64,000 nucleotides of DNA from positions 6,076,001 to 6,140,000 of the forward strand of contig NZ_CP178543.1 of NCBI RefSeq assembly GCF_047276495.1, read 5' to 3'. How positions within the stretch are numbered: the stretch's first letter is position 1; every line of letters begins with the position of its first letter. Below the pieces are notes generated by a model, which was not told where the DNA came from, did no database searches, and saw only the letters and a list, made by a program, of their open reading frames with translations. Position numbers and translations under genes: made by a program. Source of the stretch: Capilliphycus salinus (lineage in GTDB: Bacteria; Cyanobacteriota; Cyanobacteriia; Cyanobacteriales; Microcoleaceae). This document shows positions 16,249 to 25,229 of the stretch, one piece after another.

Positions 16249-19200
16249 ATGTCTTTATTTATGACTTCCAACTTTCAGCCTTTCAATTCGATACAAACTA
16301 TTCAATCTACCGAAATGTCTCTGAACCCCTCGAAAACTATCGTTTTTATTGATGCTAATGTAGACGACTATAAACATCTCGTCCAAGGCGTAAAACCGGG
16401 GATAGAAGTTGAGATTTTAGATGTCGAGCGAGACGGTATCGAACAAATTACCGCTTATGTATGCCATTCTGATTTTGAAGCCATTCATATTGTTTCTCAC
16501 GGTTCACCGGGATGCTTATATTTAGGAAACGCCCAACTTAACCTCGATACCTTCCAACACTACACCAACCTATTAAAAACGTGGTCGGCATCCGAGATTT
16601 TACTGTACGGTTGCAACGTTGCCGCAGGAGATGCCGGAAGCGAATTTATTGAGAAACTGCACAAACTGACCGGCGCCGACATCGCCGCCTCCACCACACC
16701 CACCGGAAACGCGGCTTTAGAGGGAGACTGGACGTTAAACCGACTCATCGGTCAAACCCCCGCCGAACTCGCGTTTTCAGCCGCGACACAGGCTTCCTAT
16801 CGCGGTATTTTAGCCAACGGTCAGGTGAACATCAACGGCGACATTGAAGAAGACGGCATCCTGACGGCCACAGTCAGCGACGCGGACGGCATTTCTGGCG
16901 CTATCAACTATCAATGGCAGTCTTCCGAGGATGAAACCACCTGGACGGACATCACCGGCGCGGTCAACAACACCTTCACCCCCGGAGATAACGAAGTCGG
17001 GAAATATATCCGAGTCAACGCCTCCTATACCGACAATGGAGGAACAGCCGAAACCGTCAGCGCCGTCGCCGGGGAGGGAGTCTTCTTTCAGGGCAATTTT
17101 GATACAGATGACAGCGCCCAAGCGGTATCCATCGTGGGGAACTTGGCTTATATTGCCGATGATAGAAGCGGTCTGCAAATTCTCGATATCAGCAACCCGA
17201 CTACTCCCACTCGAAGGGGCGGTGTTGATACTCCGGGACGCGCCAAGGACATCGCCGTAGCGGGGAACTACGCTTATATTGCTGATGATGATAGGGGTCT
17301 GACCGTCGTTAATATTAGCAACCCCGCCAGTCCCACTGTGACAATCAGTGTAAGTGGGGATACGACCAACAACACAAATAACACAGCCAACGGCATCTCA
17401 GTTCAGGGAAATTATGCTTACATCTCCGATGATAGAAACGGTCTGGTTGTCTTCGATATCACCGACCCCACCGCTCCGGTCAAAAGGGCTAATATTGCTA
17501 CTGGTGGTAGAGCTTGGGATGTAGCGGTACAGGGAGACTACGCTTATGTTGCCGATGGTAGCGGTAATACCGGTCTGACTATCTTCGATATCAGCGACCC
17601 CACCAGTCCCACTGAATTATTGAAGGTGAGTACAGGTGGTAATGCCAGGGGTATCACGGTAGTCAACAACTTCGCTTATATTGCCAACGGTGGAAGCGGT
17701 TTGGCTGTTATCGATATTACCGACCCCGCTAATCCGGATTCGGTCGGCACTTATAATACTACAGGGAATGCCAGAGGCGTATCGGTGGCGGGGAACTTCG
17801 CTTATGTGGCCGATGAAGCCGACGGTCTGCACATTATCAATATTAGCGACCCGACCGCTCCCACTTTAGAATACAGTTTTAATACTCCTGAAGCCGCCTT
17901 GGGCGTTTCTGTCGTCGGGAACTCGGTTTATGTTGCCGACGGTAACGGGGGTTTGCAGGTTCTCGATGTTCAGACGACCCCCCCGACGGTTGCCAATATT
18001 AACGATAATCCCACTAATCTTAACCTCACCGATAACAGCGTAGACGAAAACCAGGCGGTCGGTACCGTTATCGGAACCTTGGAGACCACCGACGTTGACC
18101 CGTCAGACACCCACACTTACAGTTTAGTGGCGGGTGCAGGCGACACCAATAACGCTCAATTTGAAATCGTTGGAAATCAACTGCGAACCGGAGAATCCTT
18201 CAATTTTGAAAGCAAAGATTCCTACAATATTCGCATTCAAACTGATGATGGAAACGGGGGAACATTCCAGAAGCAGTTAACAATTAACGTTAATGATGTT
18301 AACGAAAATCCCACCGATATTACTCTCGACAATAACGGCGTAGACGAAAACGAAGCAGTCGGAACGGTTATCGGAACATTTGCAACCGTAGATGAGGATA
18401 CAAACGACACTCATTCTTACCGTTTAGTTGCGGGTGCGGGCGACACCGATAACGCTCAATTTGAAATCGTTAACGGTGAACTGCGAACCGCAGAAACTCT
18501 CGATTTTGAAACCAAATCTTCCTACACCATTCGCGTTGAAACTGATGACACAAATGGGGGAACATTCGAGAAGCAGTTAACGATTAACGTTGATAATGTT
18601 AACGAAAATCCCACCGATATTACTCTCGATACTAACAGCGTAGACGAAAACCAAGTGATCGGTACGGTTGTCGGAACATTTACCAGCGTAGATGAGGATC
18701 TCAACGACAACCATTCTTACACTTTAGTTGCGGGGACCGGAAGCACCGATAACGCTCTTTTTGAAATCGTAGAAGGCGAACTGCGAACCAAAGAATCCTT
18801 CAATTTTGAAAGCAAATCTTCCTACAGCGTTCGGGTTCAAACCAACGATGGAAACGGGGGAATTATTTCAAAGCCGTTCACCATTAACGTTAATAATGTT
18901 AACGACGCACCCACCGTTGACAGTCCCATCGCCCCCCAAACCGCCGACGAAGATAGCGAGTTTAGCTTGGATATTTCGGGGAATTTTAGCGATGTTGATG
19001 CCGGGGATAACCTCAGTTATTCGGCAACATTAGCGGACGGTTCACCCCTGCCGAGTTGGTTAACTTTGGACCCAACAACGGGAGTATTTACTGGTACTCC
19101 TCTTAACGAAGATGTTGGGAATATTCAAGTCAAAGTTACCGCAACAGATAGCGGTGATGCTGTTGCAGAAAACACTTTCGGACTGACCGTTAACAACACC

Positions 19201-22200
19201 AACGACGCCCCCGTTCTCAACAGTCCCATCGGCGCCCAAACCGCCGACGAAGATAGCCCGTTTACGCTGGATATTTCCGATAATTTGAGCGATGTTGATG
19301 TGGGCGATAACCTCAGTTATACCGCGACATTAGCCGACGGTTCTCCCTTACCCAGTTGGTTGAGTTTCGACACAACAACGGGCGTATTTAGCGGCACTCC
19401 CCTTAACAATGATGTCGGTGCCATTGATATTAAAGTGACCGCCAAAGATGGCAGCAATTTAACCGTTGAAAACAGTTTCCAACTGACGGTTAATAATACC
19501 AACGATGCCCCCGTTGTTAACAATCCTATCGCCCCCCAAACCGCCGACGAAGATAGCCCGTTTAGCCTGAATGTTTCGGGGAATTTCAGCGATGTTGATG
19601 CAACCGATAACCTCAATTACACCGCGACATTAGCCAACGGTGAACCCTTGCCCAGTTGGTTAACTTTAAACCCAACAACGGGCGTATTTACTGGCACTCC
19701 TGCTAACGATGATGTTGGGAATATCGAAGTAAAAGTTACTGCAAAAGATAGCGGTAATGCTGTTGCAGAAAACAGTTTCCAACTGACGGTTAATAATACC
19801 AACGATGCCCCGGTTCTCAACAGTGAAATCGGCCCTCAAACCGCCGAGGAAGATAGCCAGTTTAGCCTGGATATTTCGGGCAATTTGAGCGATATTGATG
19901 TGGGCGATAACCTCACTTATTCTGCCACCTTAGCCGACGGTTCCCCCTTGCCCAATTGGTTGAGTTTCGACACAACAACGGGCGTATTTAGCGGGGTTCC
20001 CCTTAACAATGATGTCGGTGTCATTAATCTCAAAGTTACTGCCAAAGATGGCAGCAATTTAACCGTTGAAAACAGTTTCCAACTGACGGTTAATAATACC
20101 AACGATGCCCCGGTTGTTAACAATCCTATCGCCCCCCAAACCGCCGACGAAGATAGCCCGTTTAGTCTGAATGTTTCGGGGAATTTTAGCGATGTGGATG
20201 CGGGGGATAGCTTTAATTACACTGCCACATTAGCCGACGGTTCACCCTTGCCGAGTTGGTTAAATTTAAACCCGACAACGGGGGTATTTACTGGCACTCC
20301 TGCTAACGATGATGTTGGGAATATCGAAGTAAGAGTTACTGCAAAAGATAGCGGTAATGCTGTTGCTGAAAACACCTTCAAACTGACGGTTAATAATAGC
20401 AACGATGCGCCTTTTGTTAACAGTGAAATTGACCCCCAAACTGTTGCGGAAGATAGCCCGTTTAGTCTGAATGTTTCGGGGAATTTTAGCGATGTGGATG
20501 CGGGGGATAACTTTAATTACACTGCCACATTAGCCAACGGTGAACCCTTGCCGAGTTGGTTAACTTTAAACCCAACAACGGGCGTATTTACTGGCACTCC
20601 AACTAACGATGATGTCGGGAATATTGAGGTAAAAGTTACCGCCAAAGATAGCGGTGAAGCTATTGTTGAAAACACCTTCCAACTCACCGTTAATAATACC
20701 AACGACGCACCAGTTTTAGACAACCCTATCGCCCCCCAAACCGCCGAGGAAGATAGCGAGTTCACCCTGGATATTTCCGGCAATTTGAGCGATGTTGATG
20801 TGGGCGATAACATCACCTATTCGGCAACATTAGCCAACGGTGAAGCTTTACCCGGTTGGTTAGGTTTCGACACAACAACGGGCGTATTTAGCGGCACTCC
20901 AAGCAACGAAGATGTTGGCAATATCGAGGTAAAAGTTACCGCAACAGATGGCAGTAATGCTGTTACTGAAAGCGCATTCCAACTGACGGTTAATAATACC
21001 AACGATGCCCCGATTTTAGACAATCCTATCGCCGCCCAAACCGTTGCGGAAGATAGCCCGTTTAGCTTGGATGTTTCGGGGAATTTTAGCGATGTGGATG
21101 CGGGGGATAACTTTAACTACACCGCCACATTAGCCAACGGTGAACCCTTGCCGAGTTGGTTAACTTTAAACCCGACAACGGGGGTATTTACTGGCACTCC
21201 TGCTAACGATGATGTTGGGAATATTGAGGTAAAAGTTACTGCAAAAGATAGCGGTGAAGCTATTGCTGAAAACACCTTCCAACTGACGGTTAATAATACC
21301 AACGACGCACCCATTCTTAACAGTCCTATCGCCCCCCAAACCGCCGACGAAGATAGCGAGTTTAGCTTGGATATTTCCGGCAATTTGAGCGATGTTGATG
21401 TGGGCGATAACCTCACCTATTCGGCAACATTAGCCAACGGTGAAGCTTTACCCGGTTGGTTAGGTTTCGACACAACAACGGGCGTATTTAGCGGCACTCC
21501 AAGCAACGAAGATGTTGGCAATATCGAGGTAAAAGTTACCGCAACAGATGGCAGTAATTTAACCGTTGAAAACACCTTCCAACTGAGCGTTAATAATACC
21601 AACGATGCCCCGATTTTAGACAATCCTATCGCCGCCCAAACTGTTGCGGAAGATAGCCCGTTTAGCTTGGATGTTTCGGGGAATTTTAGCGATGTGGATG
21701 CGGGAGATAGCTTTAACTACACCGCCACATTAGCCAACGGTGAACCCTTGCCGAGTTGGTTAACTTTAAACCCAACAACGGGCGTATTTACTGGCACTCC
21801 AACTAACGATGATGTCGGGAATATTGAGGTAAAAGTTACCGCCAAAGATAGCGGTGAAGCTATTGTTGAAAACACCTTCCAACTCACCGTTAATAATACC
21901 AACGACGCACCCATTCTCAACAACCCTATCGCCCCTCAAACCGCCGACGAAGATAGCGAGTTTAGCTTGGATATTTCCGGCAATTTGAGCGATGTTGATG
22001 TGGGCGATAACCTCACCTATTCGGCAACATTAGCCAACGGTGAAGCCCTGCCCAGTTGGTTGGCTTTCGACACAACAACGGGCGTATTTAACGGCACTCC
22101 AAGCAACGAAGATGTTGGCAATATCGAGGTAAAAGTTACCGCAACAGACGGCAGTGACTCAACCGTTGAAAACACGTTCCAACTGAGCGTTAACAATACC

Positions 22201-23943
22201 AACGATGCGCCCTTTGTTAACAGTGAAATCGCCCCTCAGACCGTTGCGGAAGATAGCAATTTTAGCTTGAATATTTCCGGCAATTTTAGCGATGTGGATG
22301 CTGGGGATAGCTTTAATTACACCGCCACGTTAGCCAACGGTGACGCCTTGCCGAGTTGGTTAACTTTAAACCCAACAACGGGCGTATTTACTGGCACTCC
22401 CGCCAACGATGATGTTGGTCTAATTGAGGTAAAAGTTACCGCAACAGATACGGGTGAGGCGAGCGTTGAAAATAGCTTTGAACTGAGCGTTAATAACATC
22501 AACGACGGCCCCGTTGTCAACAGTGGAATCAACCCTCAATTCATCGATGAAAACGGGAATTTAAGCTTGGATATTTCCGGCAATTTCAGCGATGATGATC
22601 CCGGAGATCAGCTAAGTTTTACGGCAAAATTAGCCAACGGTTCTCCCTTACCCAGTTGGTTAAAATTAGACCCAAGAACGGGAGTCTTTAGCGGCAGTCC
22701 GAAGAACAACGATAGCGGGATATTTGATATCCGAGTATTCGCCACAGATACCAATGCGGCAAGCGTTGAAAACACGTTTCAACTCACCGTTAATAATACG
22801 AATACCGAACCCCAACCCTCACCCGGAAATGGTTCCGGAAATGGTTCCGGAAATGGTTCCGGAAATGGTTCCGGAAATGGTTCCGAACCCGACGACTTCG
22901 GAAGCGTTATCGATGACCCCAGTAACTTAATTCCTGCAATTATTCAGCCGGTTATACCCGCCAACACTGCGGCTAATATTAGTTCCGATAATTCTAGCAG
23001 TGAAGGCGGTTCCGGCGGCGATATTTTACTGGGTGATGCGAACAATAACGAAATTTTCGGTTTCGGAGGCGATGATATCATCAACACCGGAGATGGTAAC
23101 GACTGGGTAAGCGCCAACGAAGGCGAAGACGTCATTGATGGTGCCGAGGGTAATGATACCATTTACGCCGGAAAAGGTAAGGACGTGGTTTTCGGTTCGG
23201 TTGGCGACGACTGGTTAGACGGAAACATCGGTGATGACTTCATTGATGGGGGAGATGGTTTTGATACCCTGTTTGGCGGCGACAATAACGATACTCTCAC
23301 CGGCGGAGACGGAGACGACTGGTTAAACGGAAACAAGGGTGATGACTTCGTTGACGGGGGCGAGGGTAACGATATGGTTTATGGCGGTACTGATGGGGAT
23401 ACTCTCACCGGGGGAACCGGAGATGATACGCTATTTGGTAATATCGGCAATGATTTAATTGCAGGAAACGACGGAAACGACCTGATCTATGGCGGTAAGG
23501 ATAACGACTCGGTTTCCGGTAATCAAGGTAATGATACCCTTTACGGCGACTTGGGGGATGATATCGTTGACGGAAACGAAGGTGATGACCTCATTTTCGG
23601 GGGTGAAGGAAATGATACCCTCGGTGGCGCTGAAGGGTCGGACGAACTTACCGGGGGTGCCGGAAATGATTTACTTATCGGCGCCGGCGGTAATGATACT
23701 TTAACCGGAGATGGGGGAAGCGATCGCTTTTTACTCGCCAGTGGTCAAGGTTCCGACTTCATTACTGATTTTACCGATAACGAAGATTTGTTGATTCTTG
23801 ATGGCGGTTTAACCTTCGAGCAATTAAATATTGTAGAGGAAAATGGTTCAACTCTGATTCAATTGGGAGAGGAACTGTTAGCAACTCTTGACAATGTTAA
23901 CGCCGGTTTAATTACTGCTGATGATTTCGTCAGCGTGTTCTAA
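16249..23943 (+). CDS. Giant DUF4347 / LVIVD / cadherin / He_PIG / RTX surface protein 2
   Basis: 2564 residues. DUF4347 (about 25-190; HIVSHGSPG, LLYGCNVA); an Ig-like domain (190-270); a seven-bladed LVIVD propeller (275-575); three cadherin repeats (584-884); thirteen He_PIG-type Ig-like repeats of 100 residues (884-2184; SLDISGNFSDVDAGD, PLPSWLTLNPTTGVFTGTP, FQLTVNNTNDAP); a GSGN linker (about 2192-2215); RTX repeats (about 2250-2500); and a C-terminal tail ending DDFVSVF, as in the paralogues. There is no Sec signal, so type I export is likely. The He_PIG arm replaces most of the cadherin arm of paralogue 1, so the family swaps middle modules while keeping both ends. I infer a long Ca2+-stiffened adhesin; ligand unknown. 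Confidence 0.85.
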   Translation: MSLFMTSNFQPFNSIQTIQSTEMSLNPSKTIVFIDANVDDYKHLVQGVKPGIEVEILDVERDGIEQITAYVCHSDFEAIHIVSHGSPGCLYLGNAQLNLDTFQHYTNLLKTWSASEILLYGCNVAAGDAGSEFIEKLHKLTGADIAASTTPTGNAALEGDWTLNRLIGQTPAELAFSAATQASYRGILANGQVNINGDIEEDGILTATVSDADGISGAINYQWQSSEDETTWTDITGAVNNTFTPGDNEVGKYIRVNASYTDNGGTAETVSAVAGEGVFFQGNFDTDDSAQAVSIVGNLAYIADDRSGLQILDISNPTTPTRRGGVDTPGRAKDIAVAGNYAYIADDDRGLTVVNISNPASPTVTISVSGDTTNNTNNTANGISVQGNYAYISDDRNGLVVFDITDPTAPVKRANIATGGRAWDVAVQGDYAYVADGSGNTGLTIFDISDPTSPTELLKVSTGGNARGITVVNNFAYIANGGSGLAVIDITDPANPDSVGTYNTTGNARGVSVAGNFAYVADEADGLHIINISDPTAPTLEYSFNTPEAALGVSVVGNSVYVADGNGGLQVLDVQTTPPTVANINDNPTNLNLTDNSVDENQAVGTVIGTLETTDVDPSDTHTYSLVAGAGDTNNAQFEIVGNQLRTGESFNFESKDSYNIRIQTDDGNGGTFQKQLTINVNDVNENPTDITLDNNGVDENEAVGTVIGTFATVDEDTNDTHSYRLVAGAGDTDNAQFEIVNGELRTAETLDFETKSSYTIRVETDDTNGGTFEKQLTINVDNVNENPTDITLDTNSVDENQVIGTVVGTFTSVDEDLNDNHSYTLVAGTGSTDNALFEIVEGELRTKESFNFESKSSYSVRVQTNDGNGGIISKPFTINVNNVNDAPTVDSPIAPQTADEDSEFSLDISGNFSDVDAGDNLSYSATLADGSPLPSWLTLDPTTGVFTGTPLNEDVGNIQVKVTATDSGDAVAENTFGLTVNNTNDAPVLNSPIGAQTADEDSPFTLDISDNLSDVDVGDNLSYTATLADGSPLPSWLSFDTTTGVFSGTPLNNDVGAIDIKVTAKDGSNLTVENSFQLTVNNTNDAPVVNNPIAPQTADEDSPFSLNVSGNFSDVDATDNLNYTATLANGEPLPSWLTLNPTTGVFTGTPANDDVGNIEVKVTAKDSGNAVAENSFQLTVNNTNDAPVLNSEIGPQTAEEDSQFSLDISGNLSDIDVGDNLTYSATLADGSPLPNWLSFDTTTGVFSGVPLNNDVGVINLKVTAKDGSNLTVENSFQLTVNNTNDAPVVNNPIAPQTADEDSPFSLNVSGNFSDVDAGDSFNYTATLADGSPLPSWLNLNPTTGVFTGTPANDDVGNIEVRVTAKDSGNAVAENTFKLTVNNSNDAPFVNSEIDPQTVAEDSPFSLNVSGNFSDVDAGDNFNYTATLANGEPLPSWLTLNPTTGVFTGTPTNDDVGNIEVKVTAKDSGEAIVENTFQLTVNNTNDAPVLDNPIAPQTAEEDSEFTLDISGNLSDVDVGDNITYSATLANGEALPGWLGFDTTTGVFSGTPSNEDVGNIEVKVTATDGSNAVTESAFQLTVNNTNDAPILDNPIAAQTVAEDSPFSLDVSGNFSDVDAGDNFNYTATLANGEPLPSWLTLNPTTGVFTGTPANDDVGNIEVKVTAKDSGEAIAENTFQLTVNNTNDAPILNSPIAPQTADEDSEFSLDISGNLSDVDVGDNLTYSATLANGEALPGWLGFDTTTGVFSGTPSNEDVGNIEVKVTATDGSNLTVENTFQLSVNNTNDAPILDNPIAAQTVAEDSPFSLDVSGNFSDVDAGDSFNYTATLANGEPLPSWLTLNPTTGVFTGTPTNDDVGNIEVKVTAKDSGEAIVENTFQLTVNNTNDAPILNNPIAPQTADEDSEFSLDISGNLSDVDVGDNLTYSATLANGEALPSWLAFDTTTGVFNGTPSNEDVGNIEVKVTATDGSDSTVENTFQLSVNNTNDAPFVNSEIAPQTVAEDSNFSLNISGNFSDVDAGDSFNYTATLANGDALPSWLTLNPTTGVFTGTPANDDVGLIEVKVTATDTGEASVENSFELSVNNINDGPVVNSGINPQFIDENGNLSLDISGNFSDDDPGDQLSFTAKLANGSPLPSWLKLDPRTGVFSGSPKNNDSGIFDIRVFATDTNAASVENTFQLTVNNTNTEPQPSPGNGSGNGSGNGSGNGSGNGSEPDDFGSVIDDPSNLIPAIIQPVIPANTAANISSDNSSSEGGSGGDILLGDANNNEIFGFGGDDIINTGDGNDWVSANEGEDVIDGAEGNDTIYAGKGKDVVFGSVGDDWLDGNIGDDFIDGGDGFDTLFGGDNNDTLTGGDGDDWLNGNKGDDFVDGGEGNDMVYGGTDGDTLTGGTGDDTLFGNIGNDLIAGNDGNDLIYGGKDNDSVSGNQGNDTLYGDLGDDIVDGNEGDDLIFGGEGNDTLGGAEGSDELTGGAGNDLLIGAGGNDTLTGDGGSDRFLLASGQGSDFITDFTDNEDLLILDGGLTFEQLNIVEENGSTLIQLGEELLATLDNVNAGLITADDFVSVF
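18901..22800 (+). repeat. Thirteen 300-bp He_PIG Ig-like repeats with a 600-bp higher-order pattern
   Basis: Each unit is 300 bp and begins at NDAP or NDGP. Two subtypes alternate: one has DVDVGDN with SFDTTTGVFSGTP, the other DVDAGD with TLNPTTGVFTGTP. The order from the second unit is B A B A A B A B A B A, then a divergent last unit. This points to duplication of AB pairs, with one irregular A-A junction near 20400. Confidence 0.9.
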
Positions 23944-24064
23944 GATTATGTCCGACTGATCAATAATTATTCTGTAGGGGCGGGTTATACGAGATTTTTA
24001 CGACTACTCAAAGATTGAGATCAACCCGCCCCCCCGCAACAGAATTAATCAACCGGACATAATA
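23944..24064. mobile_element. MITE-like inverted-repeat element, copy 1
   Basis: Terminal arms ATTATGTCCGACTGATCAAT (23945-23964) and ATTAATCAACCGGACATAAT (24044-24063) match at 17 of 20 positions when one is reversed. Inside are GTAGGGGCGGGTT and AACCCGCCCC. It sits exactly between the stop codon of giant gene 2 and its terminator, separating them by about 150 bases; in the paralogues the terminator follows within about 40 bases. TAAG occurs next to both ends (23941-23944, 24065-24068). It has no coding capacity. Confidence 0.65.
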
Positions 24065-24092
24065 TAAGATGCGCGAGAAATCTTTAAAACCG

Positions 24093-24125
24093 AGTCAGGT
24101 CGGCATTGCTTACCTGACTTTTTTT
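24093..24125 (+). terminator. Terminator of giant gene 2
   Basis: AGTCAGGT (24093-24100) pairs with ACCTGACT (24112-24119) and is followed by a T run. It is homologous to the terminators of giant genes 1 and 3 but displaced from the stop codon by the inserted element. Confidence 0.8.
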
Positions 24126-24150
24126 GATTTTATAGTGAGTCTAGATCAAT

Positions 24151-24278
24151 GATATGATGTCCGGTTAATTAATGCCTGTTATGAGGTCGGGGCGGGTTGA
24201 TCTCAATTTATCAAGTAATGAAAGATATTGTATAACCCGCCCCTACAGAGTGATGATTGATCAGTCGGATATCATATA
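24151..24278. mobile_element. MITE-like inverted-repeat element, copy 2 (opposite orientation)
   Basis: Arms TATGATGTCCGGTTAATTAA (from 24153) and TTGATCAGTCGGATATCATA (to 24276) are inverted relatives of each other and of copy 1. The inner part (GGGGCGGGTTGATCTCAAT ... TATAACCCGCCCCTACA) is the reverse complement of copy 1's inside. It is a second, diverged insertion just after the terminator. Confidence 0.65.
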
Positions 24279-24335
24279 GCAGTACAAAATTCGTTTATTA
24301 AAGTAGCCTTTAAATTCTTCTCAAATTGTCAAAAT

Positions 24336-24390
24336 TTCCTTTCCCCTTTCCCCTTTCCCCTTTTCCCTTTCCCCTTTCCCCTATTCCCTC
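24336..24390. repeat. CCCCTTT short tandem repeat
   Basis: About seven copies of a 7-base unit (TTTCCCC) with small changes. This is the short tandemly repeated repetitive type known from filamentous cyanobacteria. Confidence 0.85.
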
Positions 24391-24787
24391 TTAAACAATT
24401 TTCTTTTTCAGTGGGATTTAACAACCGGACTTGATAGAATTGAACGGGGCGATCGCCCTTCGGTATTTACGGAGTTATCGTTCAGGTATCGATTCAATTC
24501 TCGTCTGTTGTGAAAAAATTACTCCGTGAAAATACGGTTAACCTGAAATATAAATAATAGTTGATGTAAATTTTAAGTAAAAATACTCAATGTGCTTGTA
24601 TAAAATTTACAATCAAATTCTTGGAATTTCCTGTTGACAAATGGGGAGAATGTTAAGTTATGATGTCTGTAAGAGATCAGGGAAAGCAAATGGCATTGTC
24701 TTGACGCATCTATTAAAAAGCAATGACATTTTCTTGGAAAACTAGACTTTGGGGCGATCGCGGCTCCCAAGTTAGATTCATCTAAAA

Positions 24788-24818
24788 GATCGGGGATCTA
24801 TTAAGGGCATCAAATCAC
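24788..24818 (+). promoter_or_regulatory. Shared upstream box before giant gene 3, copy 1
   Basis: GATCGGGGATCTATTAAGGG followed by CATCAAATCAC. It is the most diverged copy and lies in the first 145-bp repeat. Confidence 0.4.
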
Positions 24819-24931
24819 GGATTAACTAACACGAGCATTGTTTTCAAGCTTCAAATGAGAAGCGATAACATTGCCATAAAAAATAAGGCTTTGGGGCAAA
24901 TTATCACCGTTCCCAAGCTAGAATTATCATG

Positions 24932-24963
24932 GAAATCTGGGAAAAATAAAAGCATCAAATCAC
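24932..24963 (+). promoter_or_regulatory. Shared upstream box before giant gene 3, copy 2
   Basis: GAAATCTGGGAAAAATAAAA followed by GCATCAAATCAC, in the second repeat. Confidence 0.45.
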
Positions 24964-25043
24964 ATCTAAATAAGCAATAACATTGTTCTGACGCATCTAT
25001 TGAAAAGCAATGAAATTGTCATATTTAAGCTCGATTTTTCGTA

Positions 25044-25074
25044 GAAATCGGGGAGAAATAAAAGCATCAAACCA
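25044..25074 (+). promoter_or_regulatory. Shared upstream box before giant gene 3, copy 3
   Basis: GAAATCGGGGAGAAATAAAA followed by GCATCAAACCAC, about 185 bases before the ATG. This distance is like that before giant genes 1 and 2. Confidence 0.5.
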
Positions 25075-25229
25075 CCCCTAAATCAGCACTAAAATCGTTC
25101 TTATCCTGAAGAATACCCGGCTTTATCTGGGAAAACCAAAGCTTTTTTTCAAAAGCAATGGTGCCGATTTATTGTGCCGATAAAATTTTACCCCTTGTCG
25201 TTTATCTAAAAACTTTCTGATTTTTTACC

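Larger units (their letters stand above)
24684..25110. repeat. About three tandem 145-bp imperfect repeats upstream of giant gene 3
   Basis: Units start near 24684, 24832 and 24972. Shared blocks are AAGCAATxACATTGT, GACGCATCTATTxAAAAGCA, CTTTGGGGC, TCCCAAG and the shared box with GCATCAAATCAC. Each unit carries one copy of the box seen singly before giant genes 1 and 2, so the regulatory region of gene 3 is amplified. Confidence 0.7.

Noticed and set aside
19317..22532. Antisense frames of 61-99 residues every 300 bp
   Set aside because: These are shadows of the He_PIG repeats in giant gene 2.
24336..24390. Possible G-quadruplex or promoter tract
   Set aside because: It is better explained as CCCCTTT short tandem repeats of the kind common in filamentous cyanobacteria.
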